Shown piece after piece: positions 17,728-25,355 of a stretch of 35,361 nucleotides of DNA (position 1 is its first letter; each line of letters opens with the position of its first letter). The translations under genes were made by a program, and so were the position numbers. The notes under the pieces are model-generated. The model saw only the letters and a program-made list of their open reading frames with translations, was not told the DNA's origin and did no database searches. The DNA comes from Glaesserella parasuis (lineage in GTDB: Bacteria; Pseudomonadota; Gammaproteobacteria; Enterobacterales; Pasteurellaceae): assembly GCF_002015085.1 (NCBI RefSeq), contig NZ_MUXW01000038.1, positions 1 through 35,361 on the forward strand, given 5' to 3'.

Positions 17728-17972
17728 GTCTTTTGGCTTATGTAATGCTCGCCCTTGTGCATTTTTACCGCTATGTCATTAGCCCATTAATTGGGCCTCG
17801 CTGTCGTTTTTATCCCACCTGTTCTACTTATGCCTTAGAAGCAATTAAAATTCACGGTGCCATAAAAGGTGGCTGGCTTGCTCTAAAACGTATTCTACGT
17901 TGCAATCCATTGAGCGAAGGAGGCGAAGATCCTGTTCCACCGAAGTGTAATTGCGGTACAAAACATAAATAA
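17670..17972 (+). CDS. yidD: Membrane protein insertion efficiency factor YidD
   Basis: This small membrane-associated protein assists YidC-dependent insertion. The 100-aa product carries the family core ISPLIGPRCRFYPTCSTYAL, then GAIKGGWLALKRILRCNPL and a Cys-rich tail. I keep the ATG at 17670 (MATPHS), which resembles the H. influenzae N-terminus, despite a 58-nt overlap with rnpA; an internal ATG at 17745 would remove the overlap but shorten the amphipathic N-terminus. yidC and mnmE, which normally follow, are absent: a convergent yigZ comes next. Confidence 0.93.
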   Translation: MATPHSPRSESTTGTASKLSLLAYVMLALVHFYRYVISPLIGPRCRFYPTCSTYALEAIKIHGAIKGGWLALKRILRCNPLSEGGEDPVPPKCNCGTKHK

Positions 17973-17980
17973 TATTGTAG

Positions 17981-18000
17981 GTTGGGCAGTAATGCTCAAC
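17981..18000. terminator. Hairpin between convergent yidD and yigZ
   Basis: GTTGGGCA (17981-17988) and TGCTCAAC (17993-18000) form an 8-bp stem with one mismatch/wobble and a 4-nt loop, preceded by GTAG. No strong T-run follows, so termination strength is uncertain; it may instead be a dispersed palindrome. Confidence 0.4.
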
Positions 18001-18608
18001 TTAATCTATCTTGCCCAATACCAACTTACCTGCAAAACGTTGCGTTAATTCATGCTGAAACAGTTCCACTTGTGTGGGGTTAATTGCTAAGATTAATTCC
18101 ACTTTATCACTAAATTGTTGCTCCACCAGCTCAATATCCCGCTCTACAATCAAATGTTGAATCGTATTAAATTGCTCATATTCACACTGCAAGCGGTAAG
18201 ATTTGCGTAAAACTTTGCGAATTTTTTCGACTTGCAATAGCCCTTGTTGTACACCATTGCCATAGGCTTTAACGAGTCCGCCTGTGCCGAGCAAAATTCC
18301 ACCGTAATAACGCACTACCACTGCACTGATTTCCCCCAAGCCTGAACCTAGCAAGTAATTAAGCATTGGTTTACCAGCTGTCCCTGAAGGTTCGCCATCA
18401 TCAGAAAAGCCATATTGCTGTGAATCATTCGGCTGCCCTGCGACCGTTGCCCAGCAATGATGTCGAGCATGCGGATGTAAAGCTCGTATTTCAGCCCAAA
18501 AGGCTTTGGCTTGTTCCATTCCTTCTGTATGGCGAATGTAGGTAATAAAACGACTTTTTTGATCTCTTCTTCAAAGATCACTTCTGCTTTGGGGATAAAA
18601 AATTCCAT
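18001..18608 (-). pseudogene. yigZ: yigZ (IMPACT/UPF0029 family) broken by a one-base frameshift
   Basis: Two overlapping minus-strand frames together encode one YigZ protein. The upstream frame starts MEFFIPKAEVIFEEEIKK at 18608; then the reading leaves YigZ, while the next frame gives the continuation SRFITYIRHTEGMEQAKAFW and the rest to 18001, including SDDGEPSGTAGKPML and VRYYGGILLGTGGLVKAYG. The break is at a run of six A on the minus strand (18555-18560): seven A would restore about 202 aa, the normal length. So the cause is a one-base loss in a homopolymer, either a true mutation, a slippery switch, or a sequencing error. A 172-aa remnant could be translated from the internal ATG at 18519. 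E. coli YigZ function is not settled. Confidence 0.85.
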
Positions 18609-18713
18609 ATTCTCAACTGGTTACTTCATAGAGTTCTATCATGCTTTAAATGATGAGATTTGATAAATCTCTTTCAAATTGTTAAAAAAATGTGAAATCA
18701 TTCAAGTTTTTAA

Positions 18714-18752
18714 GAGAAAACGTTTGCATAACAGAAAAAAGTCGAGTATATC
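18714..18752 (+). promoter_or_regulatory. Possible promoter and LacI-family-type operator for the TRAP operon
   Basis: A weak sigma-70 promoter (TTGCAT at 18724-18729, 17-nt spacer, TATATC at 18747-18752) is overlapped by GAGAAAACGTTTGCAT (18714-18729), which matches the PurR consensus at 12 of 16 positions. A half-good CRP-like TGTGA lies at 18691. All are weaker than the carA and ald sites. Confidence 0.35.
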
Positions 18753-18833
18753 TTATATCGTTTTCCTATTTGAGTTATAGGTCAAACGCAACATCTTACT
18801 TTTCCCAATCCTGAATTTTTAGAGGAAATAGAC

Positions 18834-19793
18834 ATGAAAAACTTTTTTAAATTATCGTTAGTTGCAAGTTTAGCAATGGGTTCTATGGCAGCTCACGCAG
18901 AGGACAAATTCGTCACTATCGGTACTGGTGGTCAAACAGGCGTTTACTATGTAGTGGGTCAATCAATCTGCCAATTAGTAAACCGTGACACAGCAAAAAC
19001 GAATGTGAAATGTAATGCGCCATCTACAGGAGCATCTGTTGCAAACTTGAATGCGATTGCCGATAAACAGATGGAAATGGGTATTGCTCAATCAGACTGG
19101 CAATATCATGCTTACAATGGCTCAAGCTCATTTGAAGGCAAGAAAAACGACAAATTACGTGCGGTGTTCTCTATTCACCCTGAACCATTCACTGTAATGG
19201 CTCGTACCGATGCAAAAATTACTAACTTCGATGATTTAAAAGGTAAACGTGTGAATGTGGGTGACCCAGGTTCAGGTACACGTGCAACCATGAACGTTAT
19301 TTTGGCAGCAAAAGGCCGGACAGATAAAGAGTTCAAAGTGGCTTCTGAATTAAAACCGGCAGAAATGGCATCAGTGATGTGTGATAACAACTTAGATGCA
19401 ATTACTTATAACGTAGGTCACCCAAATGGTGCGTTAAAAGAAGCTGCTGCATCTTGTGATGCACACTTAGTGCCGGTAACAGGTGAAGCGATTGATAAAT
19501 TAGTGGCAGATCACCCTTACTATGCGAAAGCGACGATTCCGGGCGGTTTATATAAAGGTACAGATAACCCAGTAGATACTTTCGGTGTGTATGCAACACT
19601 TGTAACTTCTGCGGATGTGGATGCTGACCGTGTTTATACCGTGGTGAAAGCCGTATTTGATAACTTCGATCGTTTCAAACGTTTACACCCTGCGTTTGAA
19701 AACCTAAAAGAAGAAGAGATGATCAAAAATGCGCTTTCTGCACCATTACACGAAGGTGCAATCCGTTACTATAAAGAGCGTGGCTGGATGTAA
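18834..19793 (+). CDS. TAXI-family TRAP transporter solute-binding protein
   Basis: This periplasmic receptor of a tripartite ATP-independent transporter has a 319-aa product with a Sec signal peptide (MKNFFKLSLVASLAMGSMAA, cleavage likely after AHA at residue 22). The mature start VTIGTGGQTGVYYVVG, then ANLNAIADKQMEMGIAQSDW and GDPGSGTRATM, are TAXI signatures. TAXI members often bind glutamate or other carboxylates, but the ligand cannot be read here. AGAGGAA precedes the start. A strong hairpin follows the stop, then the permease gene, which fits higher output of receptor than permease. Confidence 0.92.
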   Translation: MKNFFKLSLVASLAMGSMAAHAEDKFVTIGTGGQTGVYYVVGQSICQLVNRDTAKTNVKCNAPSTGASVANLNAIADKQMEMGIAQSDWQYHAYNGSSSFEGKKNDKLRAVFSIHPEPFTVMARTDAKITNFDDLKGKRVNVGDPGSGTRATMNVILAAKGRTDKEFKVASELKPAEMASVMCDNNLDAITYNVGHPNGALKEAAASCDAHLVPVTGEAIDKLVADHPYYAKATIPGGLYKGTDNPVDTFGVYATLVTSADVDADRVYTVVKAVFDNFDRFKRLHPAFENLKEEEMIKNALSAPLHEGAIRYYKERGWM

Positions 19794-19813
19794 TTCATCC
19801 GTTTCTTAATATG

Positions 19814-19843
19814 AAGGCAGGAGTAAATCGCTTCCTGCCTTTT
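19814..19843 (+). terminator. Partial terminator after the TRAP receptor gene
   Basis: AAGGCAGGA (19814-19822) and TCCTGCCTT (19833-19841) form a perfect 9-bp stem with a 10-nt loop, followed by TTTTG then another T4. It begins 20 nt after the receptor stop and lies before the permease, so read-through must supply the permease. Confidence 0.8.
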
Positions 19844-19854
19844 GTCGTTTTCAT

Positions 19855-19911
19855 CAAGCGGTCAGATTTGGCTGATTTTTTGCAAATTTTTGGTTAAACC
19901 TAACCGCTTGT
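19855..19911. repeat. Inverted uptake-sequence pair between TRAP genes
   Basis: CAAGCGGT (19855-19862) and ACCGCTTGT (19903-19911) face each other across A/T-rich sequence and could form an 8-bp outer stem. It sits right behind the receptor terminator and ends 23 nt before the permease start. Confidence 0.75.
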
Positions 19912-19934
19912 CTTGGGTTTTCTCGGAGGAGTTT

Positions 19935-22571
19935 ATGTCTGCTCAATCCAAAACTGTGGATTACGATGACCTGCAAGATCTCGTCGCCTCAAATGACTCA
20001 GGCGGTCGTAACCCGACAGGTTTTAGTAAAAAATTAATTGTTGTTACAGCGATTTTATGGTCGCTATTCCAAATTTATTACACTTCGCCGTTTCCGTTTT
20101 GGCTGCAAGAAGTGGTGAGAGATTGGGGCTGGAATCTGAACGTGGTGGTAGATGATACCAAAGCACGTTCTATTCACCTTGCCTTTGCAATGTTCCTTGC
20201 TTTCTTATCTTTCCCTGCATTTGCAACATCACCAAAACATCGCATTCCTTACCAAGATTGGTTATTTGCAACCCTCGGGGCATTCCTTGCGGCATACTAT
20301 ATTTTCTTTTATGAAGGGCTAGTTACCCGCTTTGGTGCGCCGAATACGCAAGATATTATTGCCGGCTGTTTAGGCATTTTATTATTGTTAGAGGCTTGCC
20401 GTCGTAGTTTAGGATTACCATTAGTGATAATCGCTGCGGTATTTTTACTCTATAACTATTTCGGACAATTCTTACCAACCAGCTGGATCATCAGCCACCG
20501 TTCTGGTTCATTATCTCAAATCATTAACCAACAATGGATTACAACGGAAGGGGTATTTGGTGTCGCCCTAGGTGTTTCAACCAAATATGTATTCTTATTT
20601 GTGTTATTCGGAGCTTTATTGGATAAAGCGGGGGCAGGTAACTATTTTATCAAAACGGCATTTGCTTATTTAGGTCACTTTAGCGGTGGTCCGGGTAAAG
20701 CTGCAGTAGTCTCTTCGGCGTTAACGGGTTTGGTTTCAGGTTCATCTATTGCCAACGTGGTTACCACAGGTACCTTCACCATTCCGATGATGAAACGTGT
20801 CGGTTTGAGCTCGGAAAAAGCAGGGGCGATTGAAGTTGCTTCATCAGTGAACGGACAAATTATGCCGCCGGTCATGGGGGCAGCGGCGTTCTTGATGATT
20901 GAATACGTCAATATGCCGTATAGCCAATTGATTGTGCATGCGTTCTTACCTGCATTAATTTCTTATATTGCTTTGGTGTATATCGTTCACCTTGAAGCGC
21001 AAAAAATGGGCTTAAAAGGATTGGATCGTGTCGAACCTGTGAGCCCAATTTTAATCACTTTGCTTAAAGTCGTAAGCTATATTTTAGTGACACTTGGCTT
21101 GGCAATTGCGGTGCATTATGGCTTAGGCTGGATTAAAAATGTTACACCTGATTTTGCCTTCTTGATTGTGTGTATTCTATTGGCGACAGTCTATATCAAA
21201 TTGATTCACCGAGTTTCACAATTCCCTGATTTAGAAGCTGATGATCCAAATTCACCGGTCGTATCATTACCACGTCGCAAACCAACTGTGAATGCAGGCT
21301 TACATTTCTTATTACCTGTTGTAGTATTGATGTGGTGTTTAATGATTGAACAATTCTCTCCAGGGTTATCCGCTTTCTGGGGAACTGTTGCGCTTGCAGT
21401 GATTTTAGTCACACAACGCCCATTATTAAGTTTCTTCCGTAATGATGCGGGTAACAAAGTTGCGCTATTTAAACAAGGCATTCAAGAGTTAGTGGACGGT
21501 TTGGAGTCGGGTGCAAGAAATATGATTGGTATCGGTATTGCAACAGCAACCGCAGGTATCATTGTAGGTGCGGTATCGCTCACTGGCTTTGGCGTACAGC
21601 TTTCAGGTATTATCGAGATGCTCTCAATGGGCAATATCTTATTAATGCTGATTCTGGTTGCGCTCTTTAGCTTAATTTTAGGAATGGGCTTACCGACCAC
21701 GGCAAACTATATCGTGGTATCTTCATTAATGGCATTGGTGATTGTCGAAGTCGGTAAACAAAACGGCTTAATCGTGCCATTGATTGCCGTCCATTTATTC
21801 GTGTTCTATTTTGGGATTATGGCGGACGTAACGCCACCGGTTGGTTTAGCCTCTTTTGCAGCGGCTGCTATTTCAGGCGGTAGCCCGATTAAAACTGGTG
21901 TGCAAGCATTCTACTACAGCTTAAGAACAGCGATTTTACCGTTCCTATTTATCTTCAATACCGATTTACTCTTAATTGATGTTAGTTGGGCGAAAGGGAT
22001 TCTCGTCTTTATCAGTGCAACCACTGGGATTCTGCTCTTTACGGCAGGGACGATGAACTATTTCTTTACCAAAAATAAATTATGGGAAAGTTTAGTCTTG
22101 ATCTTCGCTGCCTTTATCTTGTTCCGTCCAGGTTTCTTTATGGAACATATTTCACCAACTTCACGCCATATTGAGCCTGCTCAAATGGTTCAGGAGTTAG
22201 GGAAAGTACCGGCAGGGCAAAATTTAACGCTTAAAGTGGCAGGTGTAAACCCTTATGGTAAACCGATTGAATTCTACTCACAGCTTACAGTGCCTGAAGG
22301 TGCAACGGGCGAAGAGCGTATCAAAGCAATGGGATTAACCTTGTTGGATACCGGAGAGAAAATTGAAATCAACGGCGAAATGTCACCGAAGATCTTAATT
22401 GATAATGTTGAAATTGATTCACCGGCCGCTAAAGCAGGTTTAAACTGGGATCAAACCATTCTTGATGTAGCGTTACCACAAAACTCGCTTCCAAAAGAAT
22501 TAATGTTTATTCCGGCTTTCCTATTAGCGATTTTTGTCGGCTGGAATCAGCGCCGTCGCATGAAAAAATAA
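19935..22571 (+). CDS. TRAP transporter fused permease (4TM-12TM) with C-terminal DUF3394 domain
   Basis: This inner-membrane permease imports the receptor's ligand with a sodium gradient. The start at 19935 (MSAQSKTVDYDD, 878 aa) is chosen because GGAGGAG lies just upstream; a longer frame to 19842 would translate through the uptake repeat. Order: cytosolic N-terminus, small-subunit-like helices (residues about 35-190), then the DctM-like core with SGLVSGSSIANVVTTGTFTI and MGLPTTANYIVVSSL, about 16-18 hydrophobic segments in all. The last roughly 150 residues (SRHIEPAQMVQELG onward) form a soluble DUF3394-type domain ending in a final helix and NQRRRMKK. usp follows after 9 nt. Confidence 0.93.
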   Translation: MSAQSKTVDYDDLQDLVASNDSGGRNPTGFSKKLIVVTAILWSLFQIYYTSPFPFWLQEVVRDWGWNLNVVVDDTKARSIHLAFAMFLAFLSFPAFATSPKHRIPYQDWLFATLGAFLAAYYIFFYEGLVTRFGAPNTQDIIAGCLGILLLLEACRRSLGLPLVIIAAVFLLYNYFGQFLPTSWIISHRSGSLSQIINQQWITTEGVFGVALGVSTKYVFLFVLFGALLDKAGAGNYFIKTAFAYLGHFSGGPGKAAVVSSALTGLVSGSSIANVVTTGTFTIPMMKRVGLSSEKAGAIEVASSVNGQIMPPVMGAAAFLMIEYVNMPYSQLIVHAFLPALISYIALVYIVHLEAQKMGLKGLDRVEPVSPILITLLKVVSYILVTLGLAIAVHYGLGWIKNVTPDFAFLIVCILLATVYIKLIHRVSQFPDLEADDPNSPVVSLPRRKPTVNAGLHFLLPVVVLMWCLMIEQFSPGLSAFWGTVALAVILVTQRPLLSFFRNDAGNKVALFKQGIQELVDGLESGARNMIGIGIATATAGIIVGAVSLTGFGVQLSGIIEMLSMGNILLMLILVALFSLILGMGLPTTANYIVVSSLMALVIVEVGKQNGLIVPLIAVHLFVFYFGIMADVTPPVGLASFAAAAISGGSPIKTGVQAFYYSLRTAILPFLFIFNTDLLLIDVSWAKGILVFISATTGILLFTAGTMNYFFTKNKLWESLVLIFAAFILFRPGFFMEHISPTSRHIEPAQMVQELGKVPAGQNLTLKVAGVNPYGKPIEFYSQLTVPEGATGEERIKAMGLTLLDTGEKIEINGEMSPKILIDNVEIDSPAAKAGLNWDQTILDVALPQNSLPKELMFIPAFLLAIFVGWNQRRRMKK

Positions 22572-22580
22572 GGACAAATT

Positions 22581-23006
22581 ATGTATAACAAACTTCTCCT
22601 TGCGATCGACTTAAACGATCTCAATAGTGCTAAATATGTGGTTGATACGGCATTAAAACTCACAGGGAACAATTCCGATGCGGTGTATCGGGTTGTGACC
22701 ATTATCGAATCCATTGACGACAGCTTTATTTCTGCTTTTCTACCAAAGAACTTCGACAAGTCTGTGATAGAAGAAGCGAATAAAGCCTTACATGCCTTTA
22801 CTCAAGCCAACTTCCCAGAGGGCTCAAAGGTTCAGCACATAGTAGCTCACGGCACCATCTACGAAGAGATCAACCGCATTGCCGAAGAAAAATCCGTTGA
22901 TCTGATCGTGATGTTGGCAAGCAGTAAACCTAATGCAAAAGGACTGAGTTCAAATACGGTAAAAGTCGCTCGAAATAGCGACAAACCAATTTTAGTTCTG
23001 CGTTAG
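22581..23006 (+). CDS. Universal stress protein (UspA family), TRAP-associated
   Basis: This is a 141-aa single Usp domain starting MYNKLLLAIDLND and ending NSDKPILVLR, the typical first and last strands. The family's ATP signature (G-2x-G-9x-G-S/T) is not seen: the segment reads ASSKPNAKGLSSNTVKVA, so it may be of the non-ATP-binding UspA type. It is the third gene of the TRAP operon (9-nt gap). In Halomonas, the Usp protein TeaD is encoded with a TRAP transporter and modulates uptake, so a regulatory role is a reasonable inference. Confidence 0.88.
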   Translation: MYNKLLLAIDLNDLNSAKYVVDTALKLTGNNSDAVYRVVTIIESIDDSFISAFLPKNFDKSVIEEANKALHAFTQANFPEGSKVQHIVAHGTIYEEINRIAEEKSVDLIVMLASSKPNAKGLSSNTVKVARNSDKPILVLR

Positions 23007-23015
23007 GCAATCAAT

Positions 23016-23103
23016 ACAAGCGGTAGGATTTTGAAGTATTTTTGCAATTTGCAAAATATTTGCGAAATCCCACCGCTTTTGTCATTAAGAAAATCTTATT
23101 TTT
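23016..23103 (+). repeat. Direct repeat copy 1 (uptake-pair terminator plus flank)
   Basis: This segment holds a perfect ACAAGCGGT (23016-23024), an A/T-rich inner palindrome and a closing ACCGCTT, then a 20-nt flank ending CTTATTTTT. The outer arms AAGCGGTaGGATTT and AAATCCcACCGCTT pair, so it can terminate the TRAP-usp operon. From 23018 on it is repeated about 585 nt downstream (23603-23689) with four differences in about 87 positions. Confidence 0.9.
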
Positions 23104-23219
23104 CTGTCAGCTAAACATAACGCTATATCGAATTAAAGGAAATAGCCTTATTCAAAATTTCAAATCAAGCACTTTTCCGTTATACTTTTCATTAATGAGA
23201 GTGACTAAAGGAGCCGATT

Positions 23220-23510
23220 ATGACCCCATCTCAACTTATTCAAGCTAAACACACTGAAATTATGGCAATCAGCCGGCAATTTGCAGTGGAGAATGTGCGC
23301 ATATTTGGTTCAGTCGCCAAAGGGAAAGACACAAAAAATAGTGATTTAGATATTTTGGTAGATACCACACCTAAAACGACAATGTTTGATCTATGTGGTT
23401 TACAAATGGAGTTGGAAGATTTGCTAGGTATAAAAGTTGATGTACTTACCCCACGCAGTTTACCTGAAAAATTTCGTCAGCAAGTATTAGCAGAGGCAAA
23501 ATTATTATGA
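23220..23510 (+). CDS. mntA: MntA-type minimal nucleotidyltransferase antitoxin
   Basis: The 96-aa protein is a minimal nucleotidyltransferase domain: IFGSVAKG (Gly30-Ser31) followed by NSDLDILVD with Asp42 and Asp44, the two metal ligands. In MntA-HepT systems this antitoxin AMPylates the HEPN toxin on a tyrosine. AAGGAG lies 7 nt before the ATG. Its stop overlaps the start of a HepT remnant (ATGA), the typical antitoxin-toxin junction, but the toxin is truncated. So this is an orphan or residual antitoxin. The gene is bracketed by the two copies of the 86-bp direct repeat. Confidence 0.85.
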   Translation: MTPSQLIQAKHTEIMAISRQFAVENVRIFGSVAKGKDTKNSDLDILVDTTPKTTMFDLCGLQMELEDLLGIKVDVLTPRSLPEKFRQQVLAEAKLL

Positions 23511-23611
23511 GGCTAGATTTTGTAGTAGTCTATGAAACGGCTATTACATCTGTGCCTGAATTATTAACTCAAATTGAAGCATTAATATTGGAGACACAAA
23601 ATAAGCGCTAG
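23507..23611 (+). pseudogene. hepT: Truncated HepT-like HEPN toxin (C-terminal remnant)
   Basis: A 34-codon frame begins with the ATG that overlaps the mntA stop. Its second half, TSVPELLTQIEALILE, resembles the last helix of DUF86/HepT toxins (family endings of the type DLPEL..QIEALL). Intact HepT is about 110-140 aa with an Rx4-6H active site; that region is missing. An in-frame internal deletion of about 80-100 codons fits what is seen. Its stop lies inside the left arm of repeat copy 2. Confidence 0.6.
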
Positions 23612-23689
23612 AATTTTGGAAGTATTTTTGCAATTTGCAAAATATTTGTGAAATCCCACCGCTTTTGTCATTAAGAAAATCTTATTTTT
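23603..23689 (+). repeat. Direct repeat copy 2
   Basis: It repeats 23018-23103 with one insertion and three substitutions. The left uptake arm is damaged (AAGCGCTAG in place of AAGCGGTAG), while the right arm ACCGCTT and the 20-nt flank are intact. The damaged arm overlaps the end of the HepT remnant. Confidence 0.9.
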
Positions 23690-23778
23690 TCGATCTGCGT
23701 CGAAAAATGAAAAATATCAACTTTTCTTCTTATACCAGCTTTCTATAATGCCTTTTCACTTATCTCAAGGGCAGATTT

Positions 23779-24744
23779 ATGTTACATCTAGAAAGCTATC
23801 AAAATTGGTTAAAATCACTTAAATATCACATTCACCACTCCCAGCAACGAGCTATGCTTGCGGTGAACAGCGAAATGGTTTTACTTTATTGGAAAATCGG
23901 ACAAGAAATTTTACAGCGTCAGCAAAGCGAAGGGTGGGGAGCAAAAGTCATCGATCAACTTTCACGAGATCTCACTGCAGAATTTTCAGATATGAAAGGT
24001 TTTTCCAGTCGAAACCTGAAATATATGCGAAAATTTGCTCAAGAATGGACTGAATTTGAAATTGTGCAAGAGGTGCTTGCACAATTACCTTGGTATCATC
24101 AAATTGCTTTACTAGATAAGCTGAGTGATGAACAGGAACGCCTTTGGTATGCTCGCAAAGCAATTGAAAATGGCTGGTCTAGAAATATGCTGGTACATCA
24201 AATTGAAAGTCAGCTATTTTACCGTCAGGGTATAGCCATCACGAATTTTGACAAAACCCTGCCAGATACACAGTCTGATCTAGCAAGGCAAGCCTTTAAA
24301 GATCCCTATATTTTCGACTTTTTAAATTTAACGGAACAACGCCACGAACGTGAATTAGAACAGGCTTTAACCAAACATATTACACAATTTCTATTAGAGC
24401 TTGGTGCTGGATTTAGTTTTGTAGGAAGCCAAGTTAAGTTAAATGTTGGGGGTGATGATTTCTATATTGATTTACTGTTTTATCACTTAAAATTACGCTG
24501 TTATGTTGTTATTGAGCTGAAAACCTGCGATTTTAAACCCGAGCATATCGGACAACTTAATTTCTATTTGACTGTCGTCGATAACCAACTAAAAACAGAG
24601 ATAGATACGCCGACGATTGGACTATTGTTGTGTAAAAATCGCAATAAAGTTGTTGTGGAATATGCTTTACAAAATAATCCATTACCCATTGGCGTTGCAG
24701 AATATCAACTTCAGCAACTGTTGGCTGAATTTGATATGGAATAA
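23779..24744 (+). CDS. DUF1016/YhcG-family PD-(D/E)XK nuclease
   Basis: The 321-aa protein matches the YhcG family: an N-terminal helical/winged-helix part (about 5-170; typical SRDLTAEFSDMKGFSSRNLK and LPWYHQIALLDKL) and a C-terminal nuclease domain (about 185-320). The nuclease motif is visible as DFYIDLLFYH (Asp231) and YVVIELK (Glu246, Lys248), followed by GQLNFYL. All catalytic residues are present, so it is probably active. Members occur in restriction-modification and other defence islands; the exact role is not settled. It stands alone between the MntA remnant and a convergent XRE regulator. AGGG before the ATG is a fair ribosome-binding site. Confidence 0.88.
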   Translation: MLHLESYQNWLKSLKYHIHHSQQRAMLAVNSEMVLLYWKIGQEILQRQQSEGWGAKVIDQLSRDLTAEFSDMKGFSSRNLKYMRKFAQEWTEFEIVQEVLAQLPWYHQIALLDKLSDEQERLWYARKAIENGWSRNMLVHQIESQLFYRQGIAITNFDKTLPDTQSDLARQAFKDPYIFDFLNLTEQRHERELEQALTKHITQFLLELGAGFSFVGSQVKLNVGGDDFYIDLLFYHLKLRCYVVIELKTCDFKPEHIGQLNFYLTVVDNQLKTEIDTPTIGLLLCKNRNKVVVEYALQNNPLPIGVAEYQLQQLLAEFDME

Positions 24745-24777
24745 ACCGATATTGGTTTGGTGTTAAACAATAAAATG

Positions 24778-24833
24778 AAGCGGTAGGATTATGATAAAAC
24801 ATTGCAAAATGTTGTCACAATCCTACCGCTTTA
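24778..24833. terminator. Uptake-pair bidirectional terminator
   Basis: AAGCGGTAGGATT (24778-24790) and its exact reverse complement (24819-24831) form a 13-bp stem, with an inner CATT/AATG stem. It lies between two convergent genes (DUF1016 nuclease and XRE regulator). Confidence 0.8.
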
Positions 24834-24849
24834 TATTTTGAACTATTTA

Positions 24850-25236
24850 CTATTGAGCAGATAATTTTTCTTTTAACAGGCTAATTTCATTTCTTAAACT
24901 TTCAATCACATCATCTTTTAATTTAATAATTTCATCTTTATGGGCAAGCATTAAATTTAGTTTTTCAACATCACCATTTCCTGAAAATATATTTGAATTC
25001 GTATTATTATCACCTGAACAAATATAAATTCTACCATCTTCCCCATAAGTTAATAATTCATAAATATCCGCATTTAATACACCCAAAATTTGTTCTAATC
25101 TCTCAAAATTCACTCGGGTTTCACCACGCTCAATTTTAGCATATCCCTTAGTAGACATACTTAATTTAGTCGCCATTTCTTCTTGTGAAAGTTGATGATC
25201 TTCACGAAATAAACGGATTTTATCATTGATATTCAT
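24850..25236 (-). CDS. XRE-family transcriptional regulator with coiled-coil tail
   Basis: The 128-aa protein has an N-terminal lambda-repressor-like helix-turn-helix (residues 5-62; LSQEEMATKLSMSTKGYAKIERGET), then an Asn/Gly-rich linker (about 74-88) and a charged heptad-like helix (about 89-126) that should dimerise. It is divergent from the HAD-phosphoribosyltransferase-DprA operon across a 119-nt gap, so it is the obvious candidate to regulate that operon. The alternative is a stand-alone phage- or island-type regulator. The gene is AT-rich like its neighbours. Confidence 0.85.
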   Translation of the reverse strand: MNINDKIRLFREDHQLSQEEMATKLSMSTKGYAKIERGETRVNFERLEQILGVLNADIYELLTYGEDGRIYICSGDNNTNSNIFSGNGDVEKLNLMLAHKDEIIKLKDDVIESLRNEISLLKEKLSAQ

Positions 25237-25355
25237 AGCCTTGCCTTATCAGTACTTTTTAGGGTGGTAATGTGAATGTTTTGTGGATTGTAGCATAAGT
25301 GAACGGTTTGTAGAATGGATATGTTTATTTTATGTGGTTTTACTAGATTTTTGTT

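Noticed and set aside
18691..18706. CRP site before the TRAP receptor
   Set aside because: Only the left half (TGTGA) fits; the right half matches 3 of 5, much weaker than the ald site.
24557..24802. An 81-codon minus-strand frame over the end of the DUF1016 gene
   Set aside because: It is antisense to conserved nuclease sequence and runs through the terminator stem.
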